Positions 1-8,079 of a DNA stretch of 12,190 bases are shown here, in pieces. Position 1 is the first letter of the stretch; every line of letters begins with the position of its first letter. The stretch is taken from positions 1 through 12,190 of the forward strand of contig MU634442.1 in assembly GCA_026770595.1 (NCBI GenBank), read 5' to 3'. Source of the DNA: Ochromonadaceae sp. CCMP2298. Taxonomy: Eukaryota; Sar; Synurophyceae; Ochromonadales; Ochromonadaceae. The translations under genes and the position numbers were made by a program. The notes beneath the pieces were generated by a model, which saw nothing but the letters and a program-made list of their open reading frames with translations, ran no database searches and was not told the origin of the DNA.

Positions 1-282
1 GAGGATCGCGATGTAGGGAACGCCGGCGAGAATGCCATCGTCTCCCTTCAACTTCTTCAACAGCGAATCTTTGTCTTCAAAATCGAACTTGAACTTCCTT
101 CCCACTTCTGCTAAGGTCAGCTTGATGATGTTTAGGAGTTCTTGCCTTTGCTCAGCTCCCTGCCTCTTTCCGACAGGAAAGAGCCGGCCAGTCGTCTGTA
201 ACGGGAGCTCCGTACAATTTATCCCTGTCCAAATGCCTCCAAAACCCACTGGCTTCATAGACTGGAGCTCACAAGAGCGCAT
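1..282 (-). CDS. Unidentified protein, N-terminal part, truncated by window edge
   Basis: A minus-strand frame is open for 94 codons from ATG at 282 to base 1 and continues outside the window. An in-frame TAA lies just upstream of that ATG. A second in-frame ATG at 258 could be the true start. The product has a Gly/Trp-containing start (GFGGIWTGINCTELPLQTTG) followed by a charged helical stretch rich in Lys, Glu and Leu (LLNIIKLTLAEVGRKFKFDF) and then KDSLLKKLKGDDGILAGVP. This composition is more protein-like than the plus-strand frame over the same bases. No family was recognised, and no signal peptide or membrane segment is visible. It could be a first exon or an internal exon, since a plausible acceptor (tgagctccag) lies directly before the second ATG. 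Confidence 0.45.
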   Translation of the reverse strand, partial: MRSCELQSMKPVGFGGIWTGINCTELPLQTTGRLFPVGKRQGAEQRQELLNIIKLTLAEVGRKFKFDFEDKDSLLKKLKGDDGILAGVPYIAIL

Positions 283-1124
283 ATGTGATTAAAAGTTAAC
301 GAAAAACTGTCAAAAATGTGCTTGGATGTAACGACCTTTCACAAATGTGATGTTTTATGTTACCCGTCGATTCCCCGTGCTTCCGGATGGTGGTTTCGGC
401 GCTCCGTCGACGTCCACTCAGGAAAAAAATGATTGTGATCTGGTTCTCACGCCTGGTGAGCAGAAGTTATACCCGCTGCGCAGCAGCATACCGGAGCGAG
501 AGACCTGCACTCCTCCATCCATCACTCTGACACCCCATCATAGCATTGCGTGTCTGGCGCATCTCTAACGGAGCACTTTACATTCGTCGCCGTCTTCTTC
601 TCGTATCCTGGAGGTGTCGCGAGCAGGCGATCTCTGGAGGAGAATTTCCTGGGAGTGGGAGTAGTAAACATCGTCAATCGAATCTATGCGTGCAGACTGC
701 GCGGCTTTGATATCTGCAAGAAGAAGCGACCACAGACAGGTGAGACATCTCGCCTCGAGAAGTGCTCGCATCGCTTCTGATCTCCGCCGTACCGACCCAC
801 CTTATCCAGGATCCTGATCTGGGTTCAAAGGGAATTCGGTGGAACGAATTCTCGCGGCGCCAGAATCAAGTGACTCCGTGCGGCGGACCTGCAGATAAGG
901 GGCATCGGTGGCTCATCTCGAGTCTGGATCCAGCCAGCCGATACCCTGGGTATGATACCCAAGAAGAGAGAAGCCGCCCGCTCTTCAATCTTGCCACTCA
1001 ACAGTTCATGTTGTCGACGATTCATTGTTGATGATTTCATTCCCCCGTGTTCCATGCAATGAGTTCCGCGGAGTACGGAGGGGCGGAGCAGGTGGACAGT
1101 GGCCCGGTGATGCAAGAGAGGACT

Positions 1125-1191
1125 CTGCTGCTCTGCTGCTCTGCTGCTGCTGTCCTGCTGCTGTCCTGCTGCTGTCCTGCTGCTCTGCTGC
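1125..1191. repeat. Interrupted CTG/CAG trinucleotide tract
   Basis: About 67 bp consist of CTG triplets in runs of two to four, separated by CT or TC interruptions (ctgctgct, gtcctgctg). On the minus strand it reads CAG. The interruptions shift the frame, so different reading frames give poly-Leu/Cys, poly-Ala or poly-Gln/Ser-like strings. This explains several long but meaningless overlapping open frames here. Confidence 0.85.
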
Positions 1192-1368
1192 AAAAACTGT
1201 TGCGACGACTAAGATTGGTGCTAGAATAATGCAGGCATCAAAGAGATCAGAGATCAAGCGGATCAAGATGATCGATCTATCTTTAGTGCAAACCGTCCAT
1301 TTTTCGAAATTTCCCGTTTTTGATGATTTTCCCTTTGCCATTAATGGGAGAAAAAGATTTTGTCCTCA

Positions 1369-1376
1369 TATAATAA
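1369..1376 (+). promoter_or_regulatory. TATA-like element upstream of the cyclophilin gene
   Basis: The sequence catataataatgg lies about 60 bases before the ATG at 1432 in a locally AT-rich stretch, where a core promoter would be expected. It was identified by eye, and no transcription start is known. Confidence 0.3.
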
Positions 1377-1431
1377 TGGTTTTATTGGTTCCTGACGAAT
1401 CATTTTTCCATTCCGCTCATGCATCGAGGTC

Positions 1432-2516
1432 ATGGGAGATGACAGAAAGCGCGCCTGTCTGTTCGTGCAGCAGAAGTCCCTCTCCTACGGCCTCTCCTCA
1501 CCAGATATCACCGTGCTTGGGGGCAGAGAGGTCAAGTCTCTGCCAGACCTGTACAGCAGCGACTTCCACTGGGCTGCGCAGGGTCGCATGCAGCCCAAGC
1601 CGCAGCCAGTGACGCGCATTGTGATCGAGCTGTTCCCCTCAGTCTCCCCCCTAGCCTGCCAGAACTTCCACTCTCTGTGCACGGGCAGCAAGGGCCTGAG
1701 CAAGCAGTCGGGCCTGCCTCTGCACTACAAGGGCTGCCGACTGCACAGACTGCTGCCAGGGTTCATCCTGCAGGGGGGAGACCTGCAGTTCGGGAACGGG
1801 TCTGGCGGGGAGTCGATATGGGGTGGGAGGTTCAAGGACGATCCCAGGGGCCTCAAGATGAGGTAAATGGTAGATAGGTAGAATGGAGTGGTAGATAGGC
1901 AGATACGCACTTAGACCTGTAACTTATACCTCTAACACTACCCTACCCCCACCCTGGCTCCAACTAACCCTGACCCCAACCCTCACCCTCCCCCCCTCCC
2001 CCCCACTAAGGCACGATTGTGCTGGCGTGCTGTCCATGGGCAACTCCGGCAAGCACGCCAACAGCAGCCAGTTCTTCGTGACCCTGGCTGAGCAGGGGGC
2101 GCCGCAGTGCGACAAGAAACACGTGGTGAGATGGATGTAGATATGGGTTATGCGTATGTGCGAGTATGGTTTCGTGGGTTTATATGTATAGGATGTGGTG
2201 AGATGTGGTATATGTGCGTGGGTGTGCGTGTTTCTCGCTTCCTATCACTGTCACTGCCACTGCTATTTTCTAAACTAACCCTTTCCTACTGCCCACCACT
2301 ATCCCTACCACACGCACAACACACACGCAGGTATTCGGCAGGGTGGTGTCGGGCATGGAGGTGCTGCAGCTGGTGCAGAGGAGAGCAGCTCCCATAGAGG
2401 GGGGGGAGGAGCCCTGTGTGCCCCTGACAGTGGTTGAGTGCGGGGCCTTCACTGCGGGCATGCACAGGCAGGGGCACTGGGGGCCGGACGATGAATTCGT
2501 GCCTCTGACCACATGA
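1432..2516 (+). CDS. Cyclophilin-type peptidyl-prolyl cis-trans isomerase (three exons)
   Basis: Exons are 1432-1862, 2011-2125 and 2331-2516. The introns are GT-AG, of 148 and 205 bp. The spliced product is 243 aa. An N-terminal extension of about 60 residues precedes the cyclophilin fold: RIVIELFP near 62-69, CQNFHSLCTGSKG, then LHRLLPGFILQGGD (104-117), SMGNSG, NSSQFFVT (162-169) and KHVVFGRV (180-187). Catalytic or binding residues seen, in cyclophilin A numbering, are R55 (R106 here), F60 (F111), Q63 (Q114), Q111 (Q164), F113 (F166) and H126 (H181). W121, the main cyclosporin contact, is Q176 here, and L122 is C177. The expected role is isomerisation of Xaa-Pro bonds in protein folding. 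No organelle signal or membrane segment is visible before the TGA. The ATG at 1432 was chosen because it opens the frame leading into the domain. A diverse family; the exact subtype is not assigned. Confidence 0.9.
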
Positions 2517-2882
2517 CCACCTGATGAGGAAGAGGGAGGGAGCGGAGGTACTACCGCCACTGCTTCCGCTGCTACTGTTGCTACTGCCGCTACTACCGGT
2601 GCTACTGTCACCGCTGCCACTGCAGCCAGTACAGCGGCGGCTACTGGCGCCCCGATGCTGTCCCCGGTAGCTTGGCTTGTCACTGCCTCACTGCCCCTGA
2701 TGCCCCTACTCGGACACTCAGACACTTGGATCTGGCGACATGCACAAAAGCCCCCCAGATCCCACCACTCCTCGCCACTGTCCCTGCCACAATGTGAGAG
2801 AAGCAGAGAAGAGAGAGAAGAGAGAGAGAGATCGGGCCTCTGTTGTGCTACTGAGTGTTGTTACGTTTACCTGGGAGTCTGA
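2517..2882 (+). other. In-frame open extension after the cyclophilin stop (3' UTR or read-through tail)
   Basis: Directly after the TGA at 2514-2516 the same frame stays open for 121 codons, to a TGA at 2880-2882. Conceptually it encodes an acidic/Gly stretch (PPDEEEGGSGG), then about 35 residues of almost only Thr, Ala, Val and Gly, then a hydrophobic segment (PMLSPVAWLVTASLPLMPLL), then a His/Ser/Glu/Arg-rich end. The default reading is 3' UTR with an imperfect GCTACT-like repeat at about 2550-2645. The linker-plus-hydrophobic layout is reminiscent of a tail-anchored extension, but nothing here shows that it is translated. Confidence 0.4.
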
Positions 2883-3042
2883 TATGTCTGTGTAACTGTA
2901 ACGGCATAACAGAGCAGGAGAGTGAGAAGGTGCTGTGCTTGTGCTGAGCTAGTTTAGAGTGTATATATGAGAGTTTAAGGCTGCTAGTACAGTAGCCACT
3001 ATACCAATAGTTAGAGTAGTTAGAATAGTCAGAGTAGAGTGG

Positions 3043-5454
3043 TCAGACGGAGTCCCCGAACCCGTCTATCCTGGCCAGGTTGCCACTGTCCCTGCCCTCC
3101 CTTGTGCCCTCCCTGTGCATGGGGTTCAGCGCGCCGAATATGCCCCCATGAGAGGGGGACGAGAGGGAGGCGGGGGAGGCGGGGGATGAAGAGGGTAGCA
3201 GGGACCTGCCCGCACTGCGCAGGTGCGTGCCCTTGCCCCAGCCCTCCCCATCTGCCTCTCCCTCCGCCTCCGCCTCCCCGTTCTCGCTCCTGCAGACTGG
3301 TGTCAAACTCTTGCCCTGGAAGACAGAGGACACCTGCTCCAGCGACAGCCCTTGCGTCTCCGGGATGAGGAAGAATATGTACAGCACGCAGCCCGCAGTG
3401 ACCACTGTGAAGAACAGGAAGTAGCCGCTGTAGCCCAGGCCCCCCGCCATGGACAGGAAGGAGGAGGAGAGGATGGTGGCGATGCTGCGGTTGACCACGT
3501 TGGTGACGGACAGCCCCTTGGCGCGGATCTGCATCGGCAGCACCTGCAGGGGGGGTGGGTGTTGTGAAGAGGTTTAGTGGAGAGGGTTATACCATGATTA
3601 GAGGGGTATACTAAGGGTAAGGATTGAAGGGTTATTATGGGGTAATGCCTACCTCCAGCATGACCACCCACGCTCCTGGCCCGTAGCCCACGCTGTACGC
3701 GATGACGTAGAAGAACATGGTGAACACCAGCAGCCCCTTGGTGAAGGCAGACACGGGGTTACTGAACACGATCAGGAAGAGCAGCATGCTGACACACACG
3801 CCCACTCCTGATACTAATAGCAGGGACCTCCTGCCCACATTGGGGTCGTCGAAGAACTGGGCGGCGAAGTAGACGGTGACCAGCTTGCTGAGGCCGAACA
3901 GCACCAGGTACATGTACTGACTCGATGAGTCCACCTGGTATAGGGCGAATAAGGGGTTTATAGAGGGTTATAGGGGGTGGATAGGGGGTTAATAGGGGTT
4001 AGTAGGGGTATCTAGAGGATTAAGAGAGGTTTATAGGGGTTTTATAGTGGTTTATTAGTGGAGGTGCATAGGGGTAAATATATAGAGGGGTATTACCTCT
4101 GCTTCGTCGAATATGAATAGGAAGTAGGAGGTGATGGCCTCGATGCCGGACAGCTGCTGGATGGCTGCAGGATATACGGTGTAGGATATACGGTGTAGAT
4201 TGTAGTAGGCACAGGAGAGGGATGCAAAGTAGGATGATGGGGGGTCATAAAGGAATAACGAGGGTTGATAGGGGGGTGATAGGGGGTGATAGGGGGTTAA
4301 AAGTGGGTTATTAGTAGTCTATTAGTGCGTTACTAGTGACTGTACAGTGGGGGGAGGGGTCTACCTGCGATGCCCACTCCCGCCAGCAGCGCGTAGAAGA
4401 CTGGGGTGGTGGGGTGCAGGATGGCAGACCAGCCCCCCTCCTGGAAGTCCCCCGCCTCCCTGGCTATGCCGTCCTGTATGTCGTACACCATCTGCTGCGT
4501 GTCCGTGTCGTCGTCGTAGACTGAGGAGGTGAGGAGGTGAATAGGTGAATAGGTGAGGAGGTGAATAGGTGAGGAGTAAAGGGGTTAGGGTCACATGTGC
4601 ATATATACATATAAATTTACCATCCATGTAGTTGCTGTACCTTGCTTCAGCACCTCCAGCGCCTCCTGCTCCCTCTCCTGCACCAGCAGCCACCTGGGGC
4701 TCTCAGGCATGAAGTACAGGCAGCAGAGCAGCACTCCCGGTAGCAGGGAGCCCAGGGCCAGCATCAGCCTCCAGGAGGTGTTGGGGCCCATGCCGCTGAA
4801 CGCGTAGCCCACTGCGAAGGCCACCAGCAGACCCGTGTTGGTGGCCAGCTCGGACCACGATATGAGCTTGCCTCGGATGGCGTCTGGCGCTATCTCCCCT
4901 ATATAGAGGGGCCCTATTGTCAGACCCAGGCCCACCGCTATGCCGCACACGCAGCGAAAGAGCACCAGTGTGAGGTAGTCCTGCGCAACGGCCATGCCCA
5001 GCACGGACACGATGAAGAGCACCTCTGACAGAGCCATGCAGCCCTTGCGGCCGAAGCGGTCGGCCAGGTAGTTGGAGGAGAAGGCGCCCAGCAGGGAGGC
5101 CACATCCAGCGCCCCGATGAAGAGCTCCAGTCGAACATCGTCCACCTCAAACAGATCTTGCTTCTGCAGCAGAGGCCCGACCCCGGATACTATTCCAATG
5201 TCATAGCCTAGATTGCAATTGTTGATAGCGGCCACCGCGCACACTACGTACACGAAGCTTTTCGTGAGTTGTTTCTCTTTGTTCTCCATCCTGCTCCAGC
5301 TGGCTGTGCCATTCACGCTCCCGAAGGTGGTGTTTGGTTGGACGACGATAGGCACACAGGAGTGCAGCACAGAGCCAAACCTCCCTCCCTGAACCCCAAC
5401 TTTCCTTTCTCTGTTCAAGTGCGGGTTCGCGTTCCAACGCTTTCCAAAACCCAT
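3043..5454 (-). CDS. MFS sugar/polyol porter (five exons)
   Basis: Minus exons are 5454-4641, 4520-4365, 4164-4097, 3934-3653 and 3543-3043, joined by four GT-AG introns of 120, 200, 162 and 109 bp. The product is 606 aa (551 if ATG 5289, Met56, is used). Sugar-porter signatures occur in order: NLGYDIGIVSG (81-91), ADRFGRKG (131-138), FRCVCGIAVG (166-175), PLYIGEIAP (182-190), RGKL, PESPRWL (250-256), QQLSGIEAI (326-334), VGRRSLL, GYGPGAW (429-435), LPMQIRAKG and PETQGLSLEQ (501-510). About twelve hydrophobic segments fit a plasma- or organelle-membrane proton-coupled carrier. The conserved Asn of QQxxGIN is Glu332; plant polyol carriers have Asp there, so a polyol or unusual hexose substrate is possible. 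A hydrophilic tail of about 90 residues, acidic then Ser/Pro-rich, follows the last motif. It converges with the cyclophilin gene, with stops about 0.5 kb apart. Substrate is not determinable. Confidence 0.9.
4171..4198. repeat. Two perfect 14-bp tandem copies inside transporter intron 2
   Basis: The unit gatatacggtgtag occurs twice back to back, six bases from the exon-3 acceptor on the minus strand. It looks like a local slippage duplication of no obvious function. Confidence 0.85.
4523..4578. repeat. 8-bp tandem repeat forming the pyrimidine tract of transporter intron 1
   Basis: Seven consecutive octamers on plus are GAGGAGGT or GAATAGGT, the last one degenerate. They end at the two bases before the exon-2 splice acceptor. 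Read on the transcribed strand they are ACCTCCTC/ACCTATTC units, so the intron's polypyrimidine tract is itself a minisatellite. Confidence 0.85.
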
Positions 5455-5485
5455 ACCTCAACTATGGAATTTAATAAGAATTTTG

Positions 5486-5497
5486 TATAATATAAAA
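5486..5497 (-). promoter_or_regulatory. TATA-like element upstream of the transporter gene
   Basis: On the minus strand the sequence TTTTATATTATA lies about 32-43 bases before the ATG at 5454, at the point where base composition changes from GC-rich coding to AT-rich intergenic. It is a plausible core promoter if Met1 (5454) or Met56 (5289) is used. Identified by eye only. Confidence 0.35.
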
Positions 5498-6511
5498 GGG
5501 ATTTGGATGGGGAGCCTTTTTTCAGTTAAGTTTTTCACATATTTCACCTCGCGCATCGATTATTCCTCGATCTTGCTATTCCTGCTGAAGTTGTTGTGCT
5601 GCACCTCTTAGTCTGAGAGTCCTGTCGGACAGGTATGAAATTTGAGACATGTGGAACCGACCCCTCGTCCATATCATATCTTCCGTTGAACACGCAAATC
5701 TGGGGGACTGGGAGTGGGGGGGTTCGTGGCTTTTATTTATGCGGTTTCGTCTGGGGGCTTTAAAGTATGTTTTCGAGAAACTCAGTGTCATCTTGTGTTG
5801 TATTTATGCAGATCGAGATGGTTTCTATCTTTTAATTGTAAAATTGCTAAATTTATATCATGAAACCGTAAAAGTTACGAAAATTGCAGAAGTAGCGAAA
5901 GTCGTGCTAGTTGCTTAAAATAGTGTTTGAACACACGACGGTACCCCCCAATTGTATCGGTATCAAGGCAGTGGCGGTATTTTTTCTAATGATCAGATGC
6001 TGCGTACATTTATTTATGTATGAGGTGAACGAAGTCGCTGGAAAGCGAAAAAATGTATAAATAGCGAAAGTAGAGAAAGTCGCCGAGGTTGCTAAAAGTT
6101 GTTGGACACTCAATATTTCTTCCAAGTGCTATCCTTATCAAAGCAGTGATGGTATTTGCGCTTTGTAGATGACCAGCAGCTGCGTATATACTAGAATATA
6201 TTCCACCTTATCTATATAGGCTTATCTTTGCAAACGAAAGTAAATATGTTCTGTGGCAGAGATTTTATTTTGAAATCATACTACAGGATTCGAAGAACGA
6301 AGCCCTTTCAGTAAATGATTGATATACTCTTAATCTAGCACTTGAATAAAGATTAAAAATCGATTTCTTGAAAATTCCTGCCCAATTTTGCGGAGACTGG
6401 GTTTTTATTTTTTATAAAGTGGGTTAATATATGCAACTCAAGTTGTAATATTTGTCTTTAGCCCACTGTTCGTGCCCTACAGTTACAACCACAAGCATAT
6501 TATAAAACACC
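5498..6511. other. AT-rich intergenic block
   Basis: About 1 kb is clearly richer in A and T than the flanking genes. The open frames of 60-90 codons on both strands show no motif and no coding-like codon use. Its main content is a diverged tandem duplication (separate entry). No RNA gene was recognised. Confidence 0.5.
5891..6195. repeat. Diverged tandem duplication, period about 178-180 bp
   Basis: Copy A (about 5891-6010) and copy B (about 6069-6190) share ordered blocks at a nearly constant offset. These are agtagcgaaagtcg / agtagagaaagtcg, then gttgctt-aaa / gttgctaaaa, then tttgaacac / gttggacac, then tatcaaggcagtggcggta / tatcaaagcagtgatggta, then gatgctgcgtacat / agcagctgcgtatat. The copies have many substitutions and small indels, so the duplication is old. 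A short further echo (aaagttacgaaaattgc) precedes copy A. Confidence 0.7.
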
Positions 6512-6715
6512 CTAATAAAAGGTGACGAAGAAGGAGTTGAAACAGAGATTGATGTTTGGCGCTGGAGGTTCAGTTGCAGTTCTGTCATTCATAGGCGCAG
6601 TTCGATCAATATCCACTCCTTGAATGCGGTGGCGGGATACATGCTGCTGGCGGTCTGTATCGATGAAGGCGCAGACGGTGATGAAGTCCATCACCAGCAT
6701 CGCGCACGAGTACAA
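6512..6715 (-). CDS. Coding-like fragment, unidentified (possible exon remnant)
   Basis: On the minus strand a frame with GC-rich third positions reads AALYSCAMLVMDFITVCAFI and then DTDRQQHVSRHRIQG, followed by poorer sequence to a stop at 6512. The first part is hydrophobic enough for a membrane segment. There is no convincing start codon, and upstream the frame soon meets a stop. No family was recognised. It may be a remnant exon of the same decayed gene as the piece at 6876-7079. Confidence 0.25.
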   Translation of the reverse strand: MYSCAMLVMDFITVCAFIDTDRQQHVSRHRIQGVDIDRTAPMNDRTATEPPAPNINLCFNSFFVTFY

Positions 6716-6875
6716 GGCTGCGTGATCGCTCTCGAGTAGGGATGGGGGTGGGAGTGGGATTGAGCGAAGGAGAACAAACTACCAGCTATAAGACGGCGTA
6801 CCACACGTATTTAGATAGGGCGGGCTATATGTACTTATCAGAGGACAGAAAGTGCAGTGACTCGCAGAATCCACT

Positions 6876-7079
6876 TCAGCGCGAACCGAATCTAGACGTA
6901 CGGGAGACCGATTCATCATTCACGTAGTTGAGACGAGCCTTCACGTAGTCGGCAGCCTTCATCCACGGCTGTTCTGGAAACGGGCCAACTTCCTCGACCG
7001 GTACCCATATGCAAGGAAGGCTTTTAGCATCAATACCTGAAGAATTATGGCCAACCACCCCAACTACCCTCGCTATTTA
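6876..7079 (-). CDS. Coding-like fragment, unidentified (possible exon)
   Basis: The minus frame reads SLPCIWVPVEEVGPFPEQPW and then MKAADYVKARLNYVNDESVS, with balanced, protein-like composition, ending at TGA 6876-6878. A good splice acceptor (aattcttcag) ends at 7037 within the frame, so the real exon may begin at 7036. There is no ATG start. No family was recognised. The opposite-strand frame at 6742-6927 looks less protein-like. Confidence 0.3.
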
Positions 7080-7348
7080 CGGCACTGATTCGATCAGTGG
7101 TCGATCACTCAGTGGGTCCTGTAGCGGGAAACGGGGGTTCCTTCTCGCGTCCTGATCCTGGGGTCACTGGCACGGACTCGGCTCTGCGTGGATGACCTAC
7201 AGGACAGCCTTTGCAGAGATCACCCCTGCCTCTCCTCGTGTGCTAATTTCGCTCTGCCCCTGCCCTACTATGGGACCGCTGAGGAGGTAATCGCGCGCTG
7301 CACGCGTGAGGACTCGACGTGCACGACGGTCGCGACATCCCTGCATAT

Positions 7349-7405
7349 CTATGCAGAGAGTAGATGGATAGGTATCTGCAGGCTCCCATGACTCTGGAAC
7401 TGGAG
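7349..7405. repeat. 57-bp direct repeat, copy 1 (next to helicase fragment)
   Basis: It matches 8023-8079 in the same orientation with 6 differences over 57 bases and no gaps, beginning ctatgcagagagt. It lies just past the donor-like site that ends the helicase exon. Read on plus, one frame gives CRE*MDRYLQAPMTLELE, the stop being TAG where copy 2 has TGG. Confidence 0.85.
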
Positions 7406-7414
7406 GATGCTTAC

Positions 7415-8022
7415 CTTCTTTCCATCTCTGCCAGCCCTGCTCAACATCTGCATACCCGTCTCTGCGGTCTGGGAAGTGCCGAAGAGGATCACGGCGCGCA
7501 CGTTTGACTTATCGATACCGACCATAAAAGCGTTGGTACAAAGCATTATAGAGTAGTCGGGCGTCGAGACCCATGTGCGCACGATCTGCCTCCTCCGATG
7601 GTCGGTGCCGAGATTGCTGTGGTACTTGGCGAGCCGGGAGAGAAAGCATGGAGGCGCCACATCCTGCAGGGCGAGATACACGTCTGACAGCTCGTTGAGC
7701 GAGCGGCAAAATATTTGCACTACATGGAAGGCGGCTGGATCACTAGTGTAGAGCAGCATGAGCCTCCCCAGCTCGGAGACCAGCGACTGGTTTGAGGGGT
7801 TGGGGTACAGGCTGCAGCTGTAGAAGATGCTGGGGCGGTCCATGGTGGGGGAGGTGACTTTGCTCCAGACGCGGGCAGGAAAAAGAGAAGCCTTGAGCAC
7901 CTCTATGACCTTGCAGGTTAGGGTCCCGCTCAATAACACCACGTGACTCTACTGAGGGATGCGCACGTGAAGCTGTGCGAAGGCGGCCCGGAATGGGCGG
8001 TCCCCAGCAGTCAACTCGTAGG
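7415..8022 (-). pseudogene. RecQ-like DNA helicase, C-terminal lobe fragment
   Basis: A minus reading frame covers motif III onward of a RecQ-type superfamily 2 helicase: RPFRAAFAQLHVRIPQ, a TAG stop (7951-7949), SHVVLLSGTLT (SAT-like motif), DRPSIFYSC, VVQIFCRSLNEL (motif IV-like), YHSNLGTDHRRRQIV, NAFMVGIDKSNVRAVILFG (motif V-like) and QMLSRAGRDGK (motif VI, with Ser for the first Gly of GRAGRDG). The exon is bounded by an acceptor (ctctgcatag, ending 8023) and a strong donor (aag|gtaagc, intron from 7414). No Walker A or DEAH lobe was found upstream and no zinc or RQC part downstream. The nonsense codon and isolation suggest a decayed fragment, perhaps from a mobile or subtelomeric helicase family. 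RecQ-like assignment is firm; functionality is doubtful. Confidence 0.75.
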
Positions 8023-8079
8023 CTATGCAGAGAGTGGATGGATAAGTTTCTGCAGGCGCCCATGACTCCGGAACTGGAA
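8023..8079. repeat. 57-bp direct repeat, copy 2 (upstream flank of helicase fragment)
   Basis: Partner of 7349-7405, offset 674 bp. Its minus-strand end (ctctgcatag) doubles as the likely splice acceptor of the helicase exon. On plus it carries a frame CREWMDKFLQAPMTPELEEL that continues to a TAG, so it may instead derive from an unrelated exon. Neither reading is certain. Confidence 0.85.

Larger units (their letters stand above)
283..1431. other. Gene-poor stretch between the partial minus gene and the cyclophilin gene
   Basis: No convincing gene was found in these 1.15 kb. Open frames of 60-195 codons exist on both strands, but they lack recognisable motifs and several are produced by the CTG tract. 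A minus-strand piece at about 718-565 has a good acceptor before it (cttcttcttgcag) and a GTAAAG donor-like site near its end, so a small upstream exon of the partial minus gene is possible but unproven. Confidence 0.5.

Noticed and set aside
565-771. Minus frame IKAAQSARIDSIDDVYYSHS with a good acceptor before it
   Set aside because: It could be a small exon of the gene at 1-282, but the plus frame over it looks equally plausible and no splice partner could be confirmed.
825-1341. Minus-strand Gln/Ser-rich frames through the CAG tract
   Set aside because: They arise from the trinucleotide repeat; no domain, conserved motif or splice structure supports them.
2499-2528. A 30-nt GT-AG segment whose removal would delete the cyclophilin stop in frame
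   Set aside because: It is far shorter than any other intron here and has no pyrimidine tract or branch-like sequence.
2270-2725. Minus-strand Ala/Val-rich frame of 151 codons across the cyclophilin last exon
   Set aside because: It is the antisense of the true cyclophilin exon and its GCTACT-like 3' sequence.
7083-7099. Hairpin cactgat-tcg-atcagtg with a nearby partial repeat, considered as a transposon end
   Set aside because: The stem is only 7 bp and no matching inverted copy was found near the transposase-like gene.
7188-7291. Plus-strand reading YRTAFAEITPASPRVLISL resembling the RecQ FRxAF...LLSxT region
   Set aside because: Similarity is short, motif III is not intact and the frame stops soon after; too weak to call a second helicase copy.
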